A stretch of DNA of 64,000 bases, taken from Timema cristinae. Taxonomy: Eukaryota > Arthropoda > Insecta > Phasmatodea > Timematidae. Position numbers and translations under genes: made by a program. The DNA lies in the NCBI GenBank assembly GCA_039000515.1, contig JBCFYV010011172.1, positions 75,323,250-75,387,249 of the forward strand, read 5' to 3'. The notes beneath the pieces were generated by a model. That model was given only the letters and a program-made list of their open reading frames with translations. It did not search any database and was not told the origin of the DNA. Of the stretch, positions 1-11,945 are shown in pieces (position 1 is the first letter of the stretch; every line of letters starts with the position of its first letter).

Positions 1-710
1 CACATTACTTGAGCTATGAATAAATCAATGTAGTTTTACTAACGTTTGTGACAGTCATTTACTCTTCTTACGATCAAAATTATAGTATACTCAACCTAAA
101 GACAATAAAAATATAAATTATATTAAGTAAAATTTTACAATACTTTACAAAACAATTGTGAAAAAGTTAATACATTTCCATGTGTGTTTAGTTCCCATTG
201 TATTTTTACAAAGTCCAGTCATTTAGCGTTAAAGAGAAAAACTATAAATAAAACCAATGACAAACTAAACATTTCTTTATTTATTAATAAACAAAAATCT
301 TTGTAAAGTGTCTAATATTTAAAATTACTTAAATAAGTATTAGAAGCTAGTGATTAACTAATGTTGCAATTAAATATAACAATATAAGATTTCCTTAAAT
401 GATTGAGTAATAATGTTTTTTGGGGTTTCCTATTGTTTACAAGTATCAAACAACGATATCTAAAAATTTAATTGAAAAAGTGGTCTTATAATAAAATTAA
501 ATAAATTTCATATAGTCACGTCAACAATATAAGTTAACAATAAAGATAAAAATGTAAAGGTAAATAATATGGACGCAATAGTTCTTTGTTACAATTGCAT
601 ACAATTAAAGAAAGTAGAGTTAGCTAAGACAGAGTTGTTACAATTCTATCCAGCCCCAAAAAAAAACCACATGGGTTTTTATTAAAAATACCCACTTAAA
701 AACAAAAAAC
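1..710. other. AT-rich intergenic DNA
   Basis: I see no gene, tRNA or recognisable repeat here. The stretch is strongly A/T biased with many stop codons in all frames. It ends at the target-site duplication of the LTR element that follows. Confidence 0.6.
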
Positions 711-717
711 TTATTAT

Positions 718-1612
718 TGTGAAAAAAAAATAAAAAAAAAATATTAGTTGTTATTTTAATTAAATATATATTTCTCCTACTGTTGTATGTAAAAAAAAAA
801 TAGTTCAATTTCATCTAGCTCAGTTGCACGAGGAAACTTAATCTCGGGACCTCTGGGTTTAGATAGGCACTTATACTTAACCTGCCTGCGGAGCTCCGGT
901 AAATCACATATCTAGGTTAACATATTTATATAACATTTGTTTTGTTGTCAAAGCTATAATTATTATATCACAATCTTAATTCAATTTAAATCATTCGATA
1001 ACCAAATTAAAAAAAACCTTTTTTTTACATTTTCAAAGGCAAAATAAAACCAACATATATACCTAAGTCCAACCACGTACAAAATTATGGCACAGAAAGT
1101 TTATTATTTACCCTTAACACCATTAGACTTCTTTGGGTCAAACAAAATAGCCACACTGCTCACAACCACCTATTATTTACCTTTTTTTTTATTAAAACCA
1201 TCCTCAGTCCCGCAATAATATAAGAAAATTGAAACTTCTCACCCTAGACCATCTGTAGTCGAGAACTCGATCATATGTACATATCTCTTTATGTTTACTG
1301 AAGGATATGCATGTCCTCACAAACTCTTCAAGTAGTAATCAAGATCCTGGTGTACATCCTTTCATAATCTTAAACTGGTAATAAGTAGTGTAACAAGTCC
1401 TTTTTTCTTCTTTTCTAATGATTGTAAAGTTTTTACATCCCGGCATTAATATCACTTCTTTTCAACCCCCCGCCAATAACAAAACAAAAGAACCTTTCCA
1501 ATACACGCCAAAGAGGTGATACCATTTAGAAGTAGTAATATTGTTGGAATAGTGACGTATGGATGATTGTAAATAGGGATTATAATTAAAGGGGATGGTT
1601 TTCTTTGTCACA
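718..1612 (-). repeat. 3' long terminal repeat (895 bp)
   Basis: It matches 6534-7424 over its whole length, with differences mainly in A and C runs (for example the A-rich block just after the TGTG end, an A/T change near 764 and one extra C near 1470). In element orientation it starts TGTGACAAAG and ends TTTTCACA. The sequence just upstream on the minus strand (about 1613-1630) contains a short purine-rich AGGGGGCAAA, a weak candidate polypurine tract. Confidence 0.9.
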
Positions 1613-4354
1613 GATTTGCCCCCTAATGTTTCAGAAGTTAGTTTTAGTATTGAAAACTGCTACTGGAACATTACCAGCCATTGGTGCACTTAAAGTGGTA
1701 GGAGTTAAGGTCCATTGTCTAACGACTTTTCCTTTCTTCTAAACTTGGCACCGTTGAGATCCTTGCAGGTAAAGTTGCTCGGAAATGTACATTCATTTAA
1801 CCCTTTACATATTGGTTTATAGGTTTTGAAGACGTGCACTTGACTTATGTCGGTGTCCTCGCAACCAACGCGACAAATTAAAACACCTGCTCCTGGGTTT
1901 CAACCGCACTACACCAGCTATTTGAGCAAATTCAAATGGCACTCTAGTTGTCCTCCAGGTGAAACATTTGTCTACTACCTTGGGTTTTACATAAATTTTT
2001 TTTTTACAAACATTTACACAAATATGTTACATGGCTAATGCTTGCCTTATATAGTATAAGCTGTTAGCATTCTCTAGACCTACATACAATTGAATTACTA
2101 ACACAAAACAAAACTACCCTCATTACATTGAAACAAAACCACACTTTAGCAATAGACTGGACATATTAAAATTATTAGTTTACACACTCTTTAACTAAAC
2201 CAAAATTCTTAAATATTAAATAGCTAAGTGGATGGCAAAGGTTAGATAGAAACATAGTCGTGTTACAATATGAGACTCTCCTCTTGCAACTTATGAGACA
2301 ATTGTTCCAAACAAAAAAACAACAACTCGTGAACTCATGCCAAATTGGTGTTTCCTGAAATGTACTGTGCCCCCAATCATCTTCAATCGACCCACTAAAC
2401 TCACCCTAACTGTTTGGATACCTACAGCCCCCTAGGCTTCTTATTACACCACTGGTCGCGAATGCTGACTCTCATAATATGAATTTCAACTTCTTAAAGT
2501 GAGATTATCATAACAATCCTCTGCCAGGTGATTTACATACACCATATGAGAAAATTAAACAAGTTAAAAATAATAATTACAAACATTAGTTGATTATATG
2601 AAGAAAAAAAAACCTTTTTCAAACCTGAGATAAACATAGACTACAATGACACAATATATTAAATAATATAGTAGTTTGACATAACTATTCAATGAAATGA
2701 TAGGTTGTTTAGAAATAGACATACAAAATGTTATAACGTGCCCTATCATAAGTATAGGCCTACCATGGAAATACTGGGCCTTTTTCACATAAATATCAAG
2801 CACTTATCATAAGGTGCTGCATGTATGAATAATGTATAACTTCATAGAGTGTTTTAAAATAAATACTAAGCGAAATAATAAAAAGGACATTTACACAATG
2901 TTGTCTGTTTAAGATAATGGAAATAACTTCCCTCGTTCCTGACTGCAAGGAGCGTAATGACGGAAACCAGGTACCACACTTTCTGGGGCCTGCTTATGGC
3001 GACTAATTGGTGAAATCAAAAGTTCCGGTGCGTCTCTTCTCAGCTGTTGGAGCTACACATCTCAAGTATACAGTACATACTTGTAAACACACAAGCCCTA
3101 TCATAGGGTAACAATTGCAGATAAAGTTCATGGATTTAACTTCTTTTTCTTAAAATAACTTCATTATAATTAAACTGAAAATGCTTATAACGTCTTAGAC
3201 CTCTTTATGTTACTTGTCTGCTTCCCATACATGAATAAAGAATGACCTTGGTTGTGATGTTACTTTACTCTCAGAAAATCCCACTCTCTTCTCTCTTCCT
3301 CTAACTATATTTTCTTCTGACATATACAAAAAATAAATAAATAACCTTCAAAGTTTCACCATAAAACATTTAATAATTCTCGATGCTATTCATTTCCAAT
3401 AAAAGTTGTGTGGGTTCCTGCCCTTTCACAAGTTTTAATATTCATGTGACTATCACAAGTCTGCCCAGTCTAACAGCTACCGGCACAGAGGGACTAGCCT
3501 TAATGTTGACGCTGGTTATAACCATTATACATATATTTTAAATACTCACAGGATTTTCTCTCTCTCATTTTGTAGGCACATTCTTATCGTGTAGGTCTTC
3601 GGGATGCATCTTCTCTTCACATGGGGTATTTCTTAACTTCTTTGACGTAGATACTTTAACAATAACAAATAATCTATTACTGATTGTCGAAATTATCCAT
3701 TATAATTTTTAAGTAATAATTGTGGGATAAATTACCCTTTCCACAATACAAAAAAAAAAATCTCTCCACACTTTAGTTTCACCTTTCTTATCTTTCCTTA
3801 CATAGATGCCTGACTTGTATTATACGGTGTGTACCTTCCAACCTTGAGAAAAAAATGCCACAGGCTATTTGTTGGATGCTGGGAATTTTTCACCAATCCT
3901 TCCTAGAGTTTCTAAATTCTTCTTTTTTTTTTTTGTAGTTTTAAGTGTTTTAATTGTGTAGCCGGCTTTAGACATAATCAATTGTAATCCACATTGTTGT
4001 ATTTCCAGGCCACCACCATGCAGTGCTGGCAAATCGTAGAGCCATGTAACTCATTTCACCGGAGAGGCGGATCACGAAAGGGTTGACCAGCCCTTAATGT
4101 TAACATTTAATTTGCTTTTAAAATAATTGAATGTTTTACTAATACAAGTCTATAATCGCCTTTTTAAGATATTGATATCAATATTGTCTTCCCATGCTCA
4201 AATTTTGTAGTCAAAGGATGACACTATTTAATTATTTGTACAAAAGTTGGCTACTTCTGTTCTTCTGACTGACAAACACATCGATGACTCTGTTGTTGAA
4301 GTTTAGAAATTCAACATTTACATCCTTAAGTATAGAACAAACAGCCAGCGAATT
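1613..4354 (-). other. Internal region of the LTR element without recognisable pol
   Basis: This 2.7 kb lies between the protease remnant and the 3' LTR, where RT, RNase H and integrase would be expected. No long ORF exists on the minus strand, and I found no YxDD-like RT or zinc-binding integrase motif by eye. It is either heavily decayed pol or unrelated filler of a non-autonomous element. Confidence 0.5.
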
Positions 4355-4470
4355 TAATCGGTCTTGTCCTATGGTGCTCCTGAATCTAATAGACAACTCA
4401 GAGATAATCCTTCAACTTCTAACATAAGCTCGGACACGTCGGATTTCCTGACATCTCCATTTCTTCCTTT
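4355..4470 (-). pseudogene. Broken retropepsin (pol protease) remnant
   Basis: Downstream of gag on the minus strand one frame reads SELMLEVEGLSLSCLLDSGAP. It contains the aspartic-protease signature L-L-D-S-G-A (DSGA codons at 4375-4386). A TAG stop follows two codons after DSGA and another stop soon after, so no protease can be made from this frame. The motif is in the expected place for gag-pro-pol order. No RT or integrase motifs could be read further on. Confidence 0.65.
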
Positions 4471-4589
4471 TCATTTAGTAATTCTTCCCTAAGATCTACA
4501 CCAAGGGTGTTAACTTTTTCTTGACATACTAAAAAATGCTCCCAGAGTGTGTGGAACCTGCGACCGGTCTGGGCTGCCTACATCGCAGG

Positions 4590-6458
4590 TCAACAGTTTC
4601 CCTCTTTGACAATTACATTTACATCAACTGGTTGAGGATGATGACTAGAACCACGGGATGCTTGCTCTTGATAAACTGGACCTATGTTAGCTGGTACCCT
4701 ATGTTGAGGGTTCATCTGGGACGGTTGAAACGGGGTATGGGAGTTACTCCTAGATGTAAAGTCCCGGTTGTTGTCCCCATAAGGGTGGTTCCTAGGTTGG
4801 GGAAAAGGTCCGTTGACTGACCTTTTGTCTCTTACCTCAAGGTTATGATGGGAGTTTTCCCGACCTCTACCAGGATATTGGTGCTCTGTCTGGGCACCCC
4901 AAACTAAACTACGGCCTGAATGGTCGCGAGGAGGTCTATCTCTCCTCCACGCTTCCTGTGGACGTGCTCCCAGTTGAAACTGTGGAGTAGGTCCTACCCG
5001 CTGTTCCACGTTCGGCCTCCTATGAAGTGGGGAACTAAACTGTCCTACTTTGTCCCTACGCCTATCCTGTTCCAAAGCGTCCAAGCGCTGCAGTCCGGCC
5101 CTAAACTCCTCCAAAGTGTTGTAGGTAATCCCTACCAACATCTCGCGGTACCGTATGGGTAGTTGATGCGTGACCATATATATCAACTCAGAGTCACTGA
5201 TGTTCGACTCGAAATTCCTACTTTTACTATACATGTCGGCAAGGTAACCCTCCAGAGTACCTCCGTTCTCATGGTACCTTGACGCATGTAATTTAGCCCT
5301 CATTTGGCCCTGGATCTCCACACTCCAAAACATTGCTAGGAATCGGGTTCGAAACTCCTCCCAGCCTGTGATGCTGTCGCGTACTACCGACCACCAAGGC
5401 AAAGCGTCACCAGTGAGGGAACTACCCCCTAACCTTATTTTTTCCTCATCATTTAGTCGACGCCCTTCAAAAAGTTCCTCCAGAGTGTTGAGGTGGCTAA
5501 CGGGATCCTGCCCACTCCTGCGATTGAATTTAGGGAGTCTATCCCCAAGAGCCCGGTCTCCTAAAAGGGTACACAAAGATGAAGAAAATGGGCTTAAGTC
5601 GCCCAGCCCTCCTAACCTGACCTGGTCTGACAATCCCTCAAGCTGGTTCTTTACCATTTTTACCTCCTCGGCTGTATCAGTCAACCTCTGATCCAACACC
5701 ACCTGGGTTTTGGCTAAATCCCGGTTCTTGTCCTTCAGTGAGCCAACAGTAGAGTTCAGAATCCCCAGTGTATTTGTCTGACTCTCGTTTCCTGTGCGCA
5801 CCTCTAGGCTTAGTCTATTCAATCCTTCCTCTAGCTGTACGACCTGCTGTTCTTGCTTCTGTGCCGTCAACCTTTGGTTTGACTCCAAGGTAAGGCTAAG
5901 CTCATCCCTTGACTCCAGGATCTCTTTCTTAACACTGGCCAGCTCCTGCCTGAACCGCTCTTCAGTGGCCTCAACTCTAACCTCAATGTCGGCCCTGGTC
6001 TTGCCTATTGCCGCTGAAAACTCTTCCCTCATACTGACCGTTAATGAACCGATGTGACGCATAATCTCACTGCGGGTTTCCTCCTGAGTAGAAACGAGCT
6101 TTCTCTCGAGGACTAACTGCCCTTCCCTCATCTCCATTAACAACTGTTGGATACCCGCCATAAGGTCCAACGAAGGGGTACTATGGGGAACTTCCATAGG
6201 GAAAGGAGGGATTTTGTCCCCGTCTGGTGACGGACCCTCAAAATAAGTTTGGGATGAGTCGTCGCTCAAATCCTCAACCACTACTTGGTCCCTAACTACC
6301 TTTTCCTGCTGTGGTGTCGTGGTAGCAGCATCATCCTCCAACCCTACATCAATTGATTGTCCATCCATTATTGTGGGTAAGACCTCAGCCTCATACCTAA
6401 TGTTTATCTTAGACTGTCCTCTGTCCCTACTTCTAAGAAAATACCCTTCCTGGCTCAT
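4590..6458 (-). CDS. Retrotransposon Gag polyprotein (622 aa)
   Basis: This is the only long ORF of the LTR element and should form its nucleocapsid particle. The N-terminal ~90 residues are acidic and low complexity. Residues ~100-280 are rich in Glu, Gln, Lys and Arg with heptad-like spacing and look like a long coiled coil. Residues ~300-465 resemble the retrotransposon gag/capsid domain: LPKFNRRSGQDPVSHL, then DALPWWSVVRDSITGWEEF, then the helix ending LQRLDALEQDRRR. The C-terminal ~150 residues are Arg/Pro/Gln/Asn rich. No CCHC zinc knuckle is visible, so RNA binding may rely on the basic tail. The ATG at 6458 is the first in the frame and lies about 60 nt inside the primer-binding site. 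The ORF is uninterrupted although pol is broken. It is a transposon protein, not a host gene. Confidence 0.85.
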   Translation of the reverse strand: MSQEGYFLRSRDRGQSKINIRYEAEVLPTIMDGQSIDVGLEDDAATTTPQQEKVVRDQVVVEDLSDDSSQTYFEGPSPDGDKIPPFPMEVPHSTPSLDLMAGIQQLLMEMREGQLVLERKLVSTQEETRSEIMRHIGSLTVSMREEFSAAIGKTRADIEVRVEATEERFRQELASVKKEILESRDELSLTLESNQRLTAQKQEQQVVQLEEGLNRLSLEVRTGNESQTNTLGILNSTVGSLKDKNRDLAKTQVVLDQRLTDTAEEVKMVKNQLEGLSDQVRLGGLGDLSPFSSSLCTLLGDRALGDRLPKFNRRSGQDPVSHLNTLEELFEGRRLNDEEKIRLGGSSLTGDALPWWSVVRDSITGWEEFRTRFLAMFWSVEIQGQMRAKLHASRYHENGGTLEGYLADMYSKSRNFESNISDSELIYMVTHQLPIRYREMLVGITYNTLEEFRAGLQRLDALEQDRRRDKVGQFSSPLHRRPNVEQRVGPTPQFQLGARPQEAWRRDRPPRDHSGRSLVWGAQTEHQYPGRGRENSHHNLEVRDKRSVNGPFPQPRNHPYGDNNRDFTSRSNSHTPFQPSQMNPQHRVPANIGPVYQEQASRGSSHHPQPVDVNVIVKEGNC

Positions 6459-6513
6459 AACCTAAACCACATTTGAAAATACTAGGTTGCTCTATCCTAA
6501 CCTTATCGAAAAG

Positions 6514-6531
6514 CCCCGCGTTAAGGCGCCA
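6514..6531 (-). promoter_or_regulatory. tRNA primer-binding site of the LTR element
   Basis: On the minus strand the 18 nt read TGGCGCCTTAACGCGGGG, two bases inside the 5' LTR. A TGG start complements the CCA end of a tRNA, and position and length are those of a reverse-transcription primer site. Which tRNA is used was not determined. Confidence 0.7.
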
Positions 6532-6533
6532 TC

Positions 6534-7424
6534 TGTGAAAAAAAAATAAAATAAAATATTAGTTGTTATTTTAATTAATTATATATTTCTCCTACTGTTG
6601 TATGTAAAAAAAAATAGTTCAATTTCATCTAGCTCAGTTGCACGAGGAAACTTAATCTCGGGACCTCTGGGTTTAGATAGGCACTTATACTTAACCTGCC
6701 TGCGGAGCTCCGGTAAATCACATATCTAGGTTAACATATTTATATAACATTTGTTTTGTTGTCAAAGCTATAATTATTATATCACAATCTTAATTCAATT
6801 TAAATCATTCGATAACCAAATTAAAAAAAACCTTTTTTTTACATTTTCAAAGGCAAAATAAAACCAACATATATACCTAAGTCCAACCACGTACAAAATT
6901 ATGGCACAGAAAGTTTATTATTTACCCTTAACACCATTAGACTTCTTTGGGTCAAACAAAATAGCCACACTGCTCACAACCACCTATTATTTACCTTTTT
7001 TTTATTAAAACCATCCTCAGTCCCGCAATAATATAAGAAAATTGAAACTTCTCACCCTAGACCATCTGTAGTCGAGAACTCGATCATATGTACATATCTC
7101 TTTATGTTTACTGAAGGATATGCATGTCCTCACAAACTCTTCAAGTAGTAATCAAGATCCTGGTGTACATCCTTTCATAATCTTAAACTGGTAATAAGTA
7201 GTGTAACAAGTCCTTTTTTCTTCTTTTCTAATGATTGTAAAGTTTTTACATCCCGGCATTAATATCACTTCTTTTCAACCCCCGCCAATAACAAAACAAA
7301 AGAACCTTTCCAATACACGCCAAAGAGGTGATACCATTTAGAAGTAGTAATATTGTTGGAATAGTGACGTATGGATGATTGTAAATAGGGATTATAATTA
7401 AAGGGGATGGTTTTCTTTGTCACA
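6534..7424 (-). repeat. 5' long terminal repeat (891 bp)
   Basis: This is the partner of 718-1612, with the same TG...CA ends. It should carry the element's promoter in minus orientation. The boundary at 6534 is fixed by the adjacent primer-binding-site-like sequence and by comparison with the other LTR. Confidence 0.9.
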
Positions 7425-7428
7425 TTAT

Positions 7429-7933
7429 ATTTTGAATACAAAGCAATTGTCTATTTTTTTTAAAGTAGTTAGTCTATTTTCCTTTTAATATTTAAAATAT
7501 GATTAATTACTTTAAATAAAAATGTAGATAGATTGGAAATGGAATTAAACATACTAACATAGGACTAGATCAAACTAATGTTATTGAATATTTTAATAAA
7601 TACTCATACAATTTAAATTTAAAACATTCTTTTGTAAGAACCAAATTTTACTAACATGATTGCATGAAAGTCTTATTTTGAATTTTGTTAACCAGTGTAT
7701 ATTGTTTTAATTCCTTAAAAATATTGATTTATAAAATATAATATTATTGCTAGGCGTGGACGTTATTTTTTTTTTTTTTAAAGTAACAGTCTAGGCACTA
7801 ATTAATATGTTAGAATGATTGGTTTAATCAGATAACATACATAAGATCTTTAATCACACCACAACAAACTCAATAAAACCCAATATAGCCCAACTTCTTT
7901 TTCAAATAGCCCGGAGTTTTTCAAGCCTGAGGT
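7429..7933. other. AT-rich intergenic DNA
   Basis: Nothing recognisable is present. Poly-A/T runs are common and there is no ORF of note. Confidence 0.5.
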
Positions 7934-8064
7934 GGAATGCCAGGTCACCACCGTGGTTCGGATTCCACATTAAACTGTAGGTCCTTCATTTCATCTCACA
8001 ATCACCCTACCATTACACATTAGCGTAAGTGCGTATAACCCGAACGGGTAGTAAGACGCGGTGC

Positions 8065-8107
<43 letters not shown>
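7934..8107 (+). mobile_element. SINE type A, 5'-truncated, with (TAA)n tail
   Basis: It lacks the tRNA head and begins in the CCACCGTGGTTCGG body. It then runs through CATTAGCGTAAGTGCGTA and the shared terminal block GAACGGGTAGTAAGACGCGG to a (TAA)~14 tail at 8065-8107. The same body recurs at 8739, 12319, 16854, 18860, 38519, 43632, 47587 and 48745. Confidence 0.8.
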
Positions 8108-8109
<2 letters not shown>

Positions 8110-8724
8110 TTCAAGCCTGAGCTGAGAACTATTAATTGTGAATGTAATGGTTTGAATTTCTAAAAAGTTAAGCAATTAAAAATAACAATTCTAGAATCGT
8201 ACGTGTGTGTTTGTTTCTATGATATATGAACACACACGCACCCATAATATACAAGGACACAAATATGTTTGGTTTGTGATCTTCCTCCTGCCCACAATTT
8301 ATAAGCGAAGGGTGTCCAAATTAATGTATATACTCAATCGAGTTCGGTCATTTTCGGCTTTATACAATTAATATAAAGATTTAAACAAAACTCATCAAAG
8401 TAGGCATGTCTTTACTCGCAACACCATAATTTAAAATTAGCACGATCAATCCTGCTTAAAGTGTTTAGAGGTTTGAAAAAATAAATAAATGGTACAGTGC
8501 ACCGCATAGACATTCCCTTATGGGCTGTTGACGACAAATTATGAAAATTTGTTTCCTAATTGTAATATACAATGGAAGTAAACCAACTCTTGGTTGGTTA
8601 CTAAATGAAAAAGTATTTAAGATTGTGTCGGCCTATACATTTTAATTTACGGTAAAATGTTTATAAAGTTTATAAAATGTTTCTAAGCAAAAAAAAAGCG
8701 TTATTTTAATAGATATAATGTAGT
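8108..8724. other. AT-rich intergenic DNA
   Basis: No gene or recognisable repeat is visible in these ~600 bp. Confidence 0.5.
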
Positions 8725-8738
8725 TCTGATAATTTATA

Positions 8739-8937
8739 TTATTATTATTAGCACCGCGTCTTACTAACCGTTCGGGTTATACGCACTTACGCTAATGTGT
8801 AATGGTAGGGTGATTATGAGATGAAATGAAGGACCTACAGTTTAATGTGGAATCCGAACCACGGTGGAGGCCTGGCAATCCCCACATTCACAAGATGTCT
8901 TGTCAGAGGTGAAGGAAGGGTTTGGAAATCAGATAAA
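8739..8937 (-). mobile_element. SINE type A, 5'-truncated, 14-bp target duplication
   Basis: On the minus strand it contains the type A body and the shared tail, ending in a short (TAA)n tract. It is flanked by the perfect repeat TCTGATAATTTATA at 8725-8738 and 8938-8951. The truncated copy therefore inserted as such, as expected for target-primed reverse transcription by a LINE partner. Confidence 0.9.
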
Positions 8938-8951
8938 TCTGATAATTTATA

Positions 8952-10960
8952 AATGGCAGCCTATTAACATAGAAAATTTGAGTGTTTCCTCAAATTGAAA
9001 CTATACCACCGAAAAAAGACTAGTGCAGAATTTCTCTGTTTTTTCTTCCTTGAATATTATATACTCGTGTATATATTACCCAATATATGTATATATAGGT
9101 CAGTGGCACACCCAATAGAGGGAAAACTGGGAATTGGTCTCCCCCAAGACTCAATACTAGTTTAATAAATACATTAATTATGTGATTTTTAAAATAAAAA
9201 GCATTTAAGATGTGTCGAGTGCATTAGATACCTTTTGAAACCAGGTTTTCGATTTATATTTCAAAAGGGATAAATGCTCTACACTTTAAAATAACCCCTG
9301 AATTTCCTAATGAAAAAAAGCAAATTCATACTAGATTCAATATATTGTATGCAAGGCCAAAGTCAGATAAATATTGAATTAAAACTACCTTATTTACTGT
9401 TTAAAAATAACAAAAATAAATACAAGGAACGATCTATATCTACTAGTATTGTGATTGTCAAAAAAATCTAACTCGAAATTTCGATAAATGTCAACGTTTC
9501 ATGACCCCTTAAAAACAAAACCATGGTTTCTGCAATGCCGTGTGTCTGTCCGTCTGTCTGTCCATCACTTTTGTTAGTACCCTTTTATATACTTAAACCT
9601 TATTTTTAACTTATTGCATAACCCTTAAAATTAATTTGAGATAATTTGTACCCTTTTTAATATTTTAGTTACCCTAAACTATTCTTCCGGACAAAGCTGT
9701 ACTTCATGCTAGTAATATATAAAAAACAAAAGTGAGTTTAGGTGTGTGTTCAGAAAAATCTAAGCCCCTTCGAGATAGGATGAAAAATTGAAATTTTGAA
9801 GATCTTTAGAAGGACCACCTCATTTAACAAGGAAAATTTACAAAATAAGGAATTTCAAAATTGGGCTTCAGGACTAGGAGGAGGGAGTCAAAATAAGAAA
9901 GACTTTTAACTTTGGTAGAAAATTGGAATTTGGAGAAAAGTTATAAGGACTACTCCAGAAAATAAGAAGTCTTAAAATTTAAAATTTATGAGTGAACGCT
10001 GAGCGTAAGATTTAAATTATGATTGCCATAGTTAGCTTGGTATTGTGCAAGGAGTAATTATATAAATGCTGGAAGCCGGATTTTGAACGTCCTAATTTGA
10101 ATAGTTTGATATAGTACAAAGAATGGATTAGCCTGCTAGTAAATTATAAAAGTGTGATGATTCCACCCTAAGCCATTATTTGAAATAAGTCTCTTCTCTA
10201 GACCCCTCCCCAGTAAACACAATATAATATTTAGTCACAAAAGAATGTCTAGCTATCTGGACAGTTATTATGTTATGGTCAGATAAATAAATCGAGCGTT
10301 GAACAATGACGTTCATGTAGTGAAAAAAAATAATTTGCTTAAATAATATTTGTTTAAAATAAATTAATAAAAATGCACAGCATTTGTCATACCAAAAACA
10401 GTATGTAACAAAAAAAAAAATATATTTGTAGTTGTCAACACAAAATTGATATTTCAAATACATAAAATGCACACAAGTTTGTAAAACAATAAATTAAAAA
10501 GGGAGTTAGTCATAAATGTTAACACTAAGTCAATATACTATTTAAAAAAATTCCGTAGCTTATGGCAACAGCCGTTATTTAAAAAAATGTTCTTCACTAA
10601 TTTAACACCCTTTAACATTGGCCCTAATCTTTAGTTTACTTTTTTAAATAACCATAAATATTTTTATTTACCTAATGAGTTTATAGGAATAAATATTTAA
10701 AATTCTCTTAGAAATAAACAAATACAATATATCTTTTGACATTATATATTTGACATCTTTTCTAATCAAAAGAGGAGTGGTGATTTTACGCTCAAAGCTC
10801 CTCAATTTGTTGATTCGTGTAAAGTTTTTTAATGAGAAAAACAATATGCAGATTTAAAAAATGCATAAAAGTTAGCACAAATAGCTATTTGGCATTTTAG
10901 TAAGGGTCTCCCTGGCTCCTATAATGAGCACAACACCCTAGATAAGGTCCTGCTCGACGT
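8952..10960. other. AT-rich DNA with a fragment of a palindromic-end repeat family
   Basis: Most of this stretch is unrecognised AT-rich DNA. About 9440-9600 carries the family described at 47955 (anchor blocks such as GTCAACGTTTCATGACCCC followed by TGTCTGTCCGTCTGTCTGTC). About 9740-9990 holds purine-rich degenerate sequence with AAGGACCAC-like modules. There is no coding sequence that I can support. Confidence 0.4.
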
Positions 10961-10969
10961 TCTTCGACT

Positions 10970-11215
10970 TTAGTTTTTAGCTCATTGCCTTAATAACCGT
11001 TCGAACTATACAAATTTACTCCCGTTAATAGGATAGGGGTGATGAAAGTAGAATATAGGTGAAAGTACCTGTACTTGCATATAGAAATAAACGAATAACA
11101 TTTAGAAAAAATATTTCGAGAATGACCGGCTGCGAATTGAACCCCGATCTCCCCGTTGCCAGTAGGCTAGACTAAATGAGACTTGCATTTAGTTTACGTG
11201 CTCACTAGTGCCGCC
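10970..11215 (-). mobile_element. Degenerate SINE, type C-like
   Basis: The minus strand shows a B-box-like region (GAATTGAACCCCGATCTCC on the plus strand), a tRNA-like head near 11160-11210 and a mutated copy of the shared tail near 10990 (TAATAACCGTTCGAACTAT). It is strongly diverged. Confidence 0.5.
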
Positions 11216-11317
11216 ATTAATGATTTTAGTTGAGATTTTTATTCCTATTCTCGAACAATATTTGGTTTTGTGTTTGTGGCGCTATCTTTATACTTTAGCA
11301 TTCAATCTTATAATAAT

Positions 11318-11640
11318 GCTATCAATTTGGTCGACTTCACTGGTCTTGGAGTAAAGTGCTCGCCTCAAGGCCCGGTGTTCGTGGGTTAAAACCTCGCTGG
11401 GTCAAAAGATTTCTTTCGAGTGATAACAATTCATAGCATAACTTCTTTTGGAGGGAAAGTAAAACCATCGGTCCCATGTCGACTGTGGTATGTAAGATAA
11501 CCCTGTAAGGCTTGTGAAAATACCTTTCCCGGCAAGATTGTTAGGCCCTTTTGTTTTCACTCATATATATTCTCGTGTGCTTATATAATCATTTGGTTCA
11601 GAAAGCGCACGTTAAATAAAACAAATAAATAAAACTAGTA
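11318..11640 (+). mobile_element. SINE-like element with type D tail
   Basis: The head TTCACTGGTCTTGGAGTAAA with a B-box-like GGGTTAAAACCTC looks tRNA-related. The 3' end GGTTCAGAAAGCGCACGTTA followed by A/T-rich sequence is also found at 34655-34680 and, inverted, at 46610-46650. It does not carry the GACGCGGTGC tail of types A-C. Confidence 0.5.
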
Positions 11641-11797
11641 GATGGACCCGTTCCTTACCCACGTAATAAAAATTCAAATAATCAAATTAATACGTTTAAT
11701 ACCAAACAAATTATTATCATTAATCCGGCCCTTCTATTATCCATCTGTTATACACATTTTAATTATAACGGAATAGAGCTAAGGAAAATATATATTA

Positions 11798-11945
11798 AAG
11801 TAAGCGTATCCGCATTTGCGTGAAGGAAGCGTGGATAAACACTTAGGGAAGAACAGTCCTCGGTCCACGTGGCTGAGATTTGAACCCAGAACTTCCAGCT
11901 ACGAGCAAACCAAACATGATTCTGAAACTTACCTAGCGCACCAAA
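11798..11945 (-). mobile_element. Degenerate SINE type C fragment
   Basis: It has the CGCATTTGCGTGAAGGAAG body block and a tRNA-like head with a mutated B box (GAGATTTGAACCCAGAACTT on the plus strand). The tail is missing. Confidence 0.45.

Larger units (their letters stand above)
711..7428 (-). mobile_element. Complete Ty3/gypsy-like LTR retrotransposon with gag but no intact pol
   Basis: Two long direct repeats (718-1612 and 6534-7424) bound a 4.9 kb interior. The repeats begin TGTG and end CACA, and TTAT lies immediately outside both (714-717 and 7425-7428), a 4-bp target duplication. A primer-binding-site-like sequence starting TGGCGCC follows the 5' LTR on the minus strand after a 2-nt spacer. 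The first internal ORF is a 622-residue Gag; a retropepsin DSGA motif follows but its frame is broken by stops, and no reverse transcriptase, RNase H or integrase frame is visible in the remaining 2.7 kb. LTR differences are a handful of mostly homopolymer indels, so the insertion looks young. The 4-bp duplication and Gag type suggest Ty3/gypsy; without an RT the clade cannot be assigned. Confidence 0.9.

Noticed and set aside
800..905. tRNA-like A-box phrase (TAGCTCAGTTGCACGAGG) and a B-box-like GGGTTTAGAT inside the LTRs
   Set aside because: The B box is poor and no cloverleaf with proper arm lengths can be drawn, so a tRNA or pol III promoter inside the LTR is not supported.
4536..6057. 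Plus-strand ORFs of 80-107 residues over the LTR element
   Set aside because: They are antisense shadows of the 622-residue gag frame, with composition explained by its codon use.
7934..8937. CRISPR-like array from the regular reappearance of the same ~35-bp block
   Set aside because: The block is dispersed over the window in both orientations with variable flanks and target duplications, which is SINE behaviour. The genome is eukaryotic.
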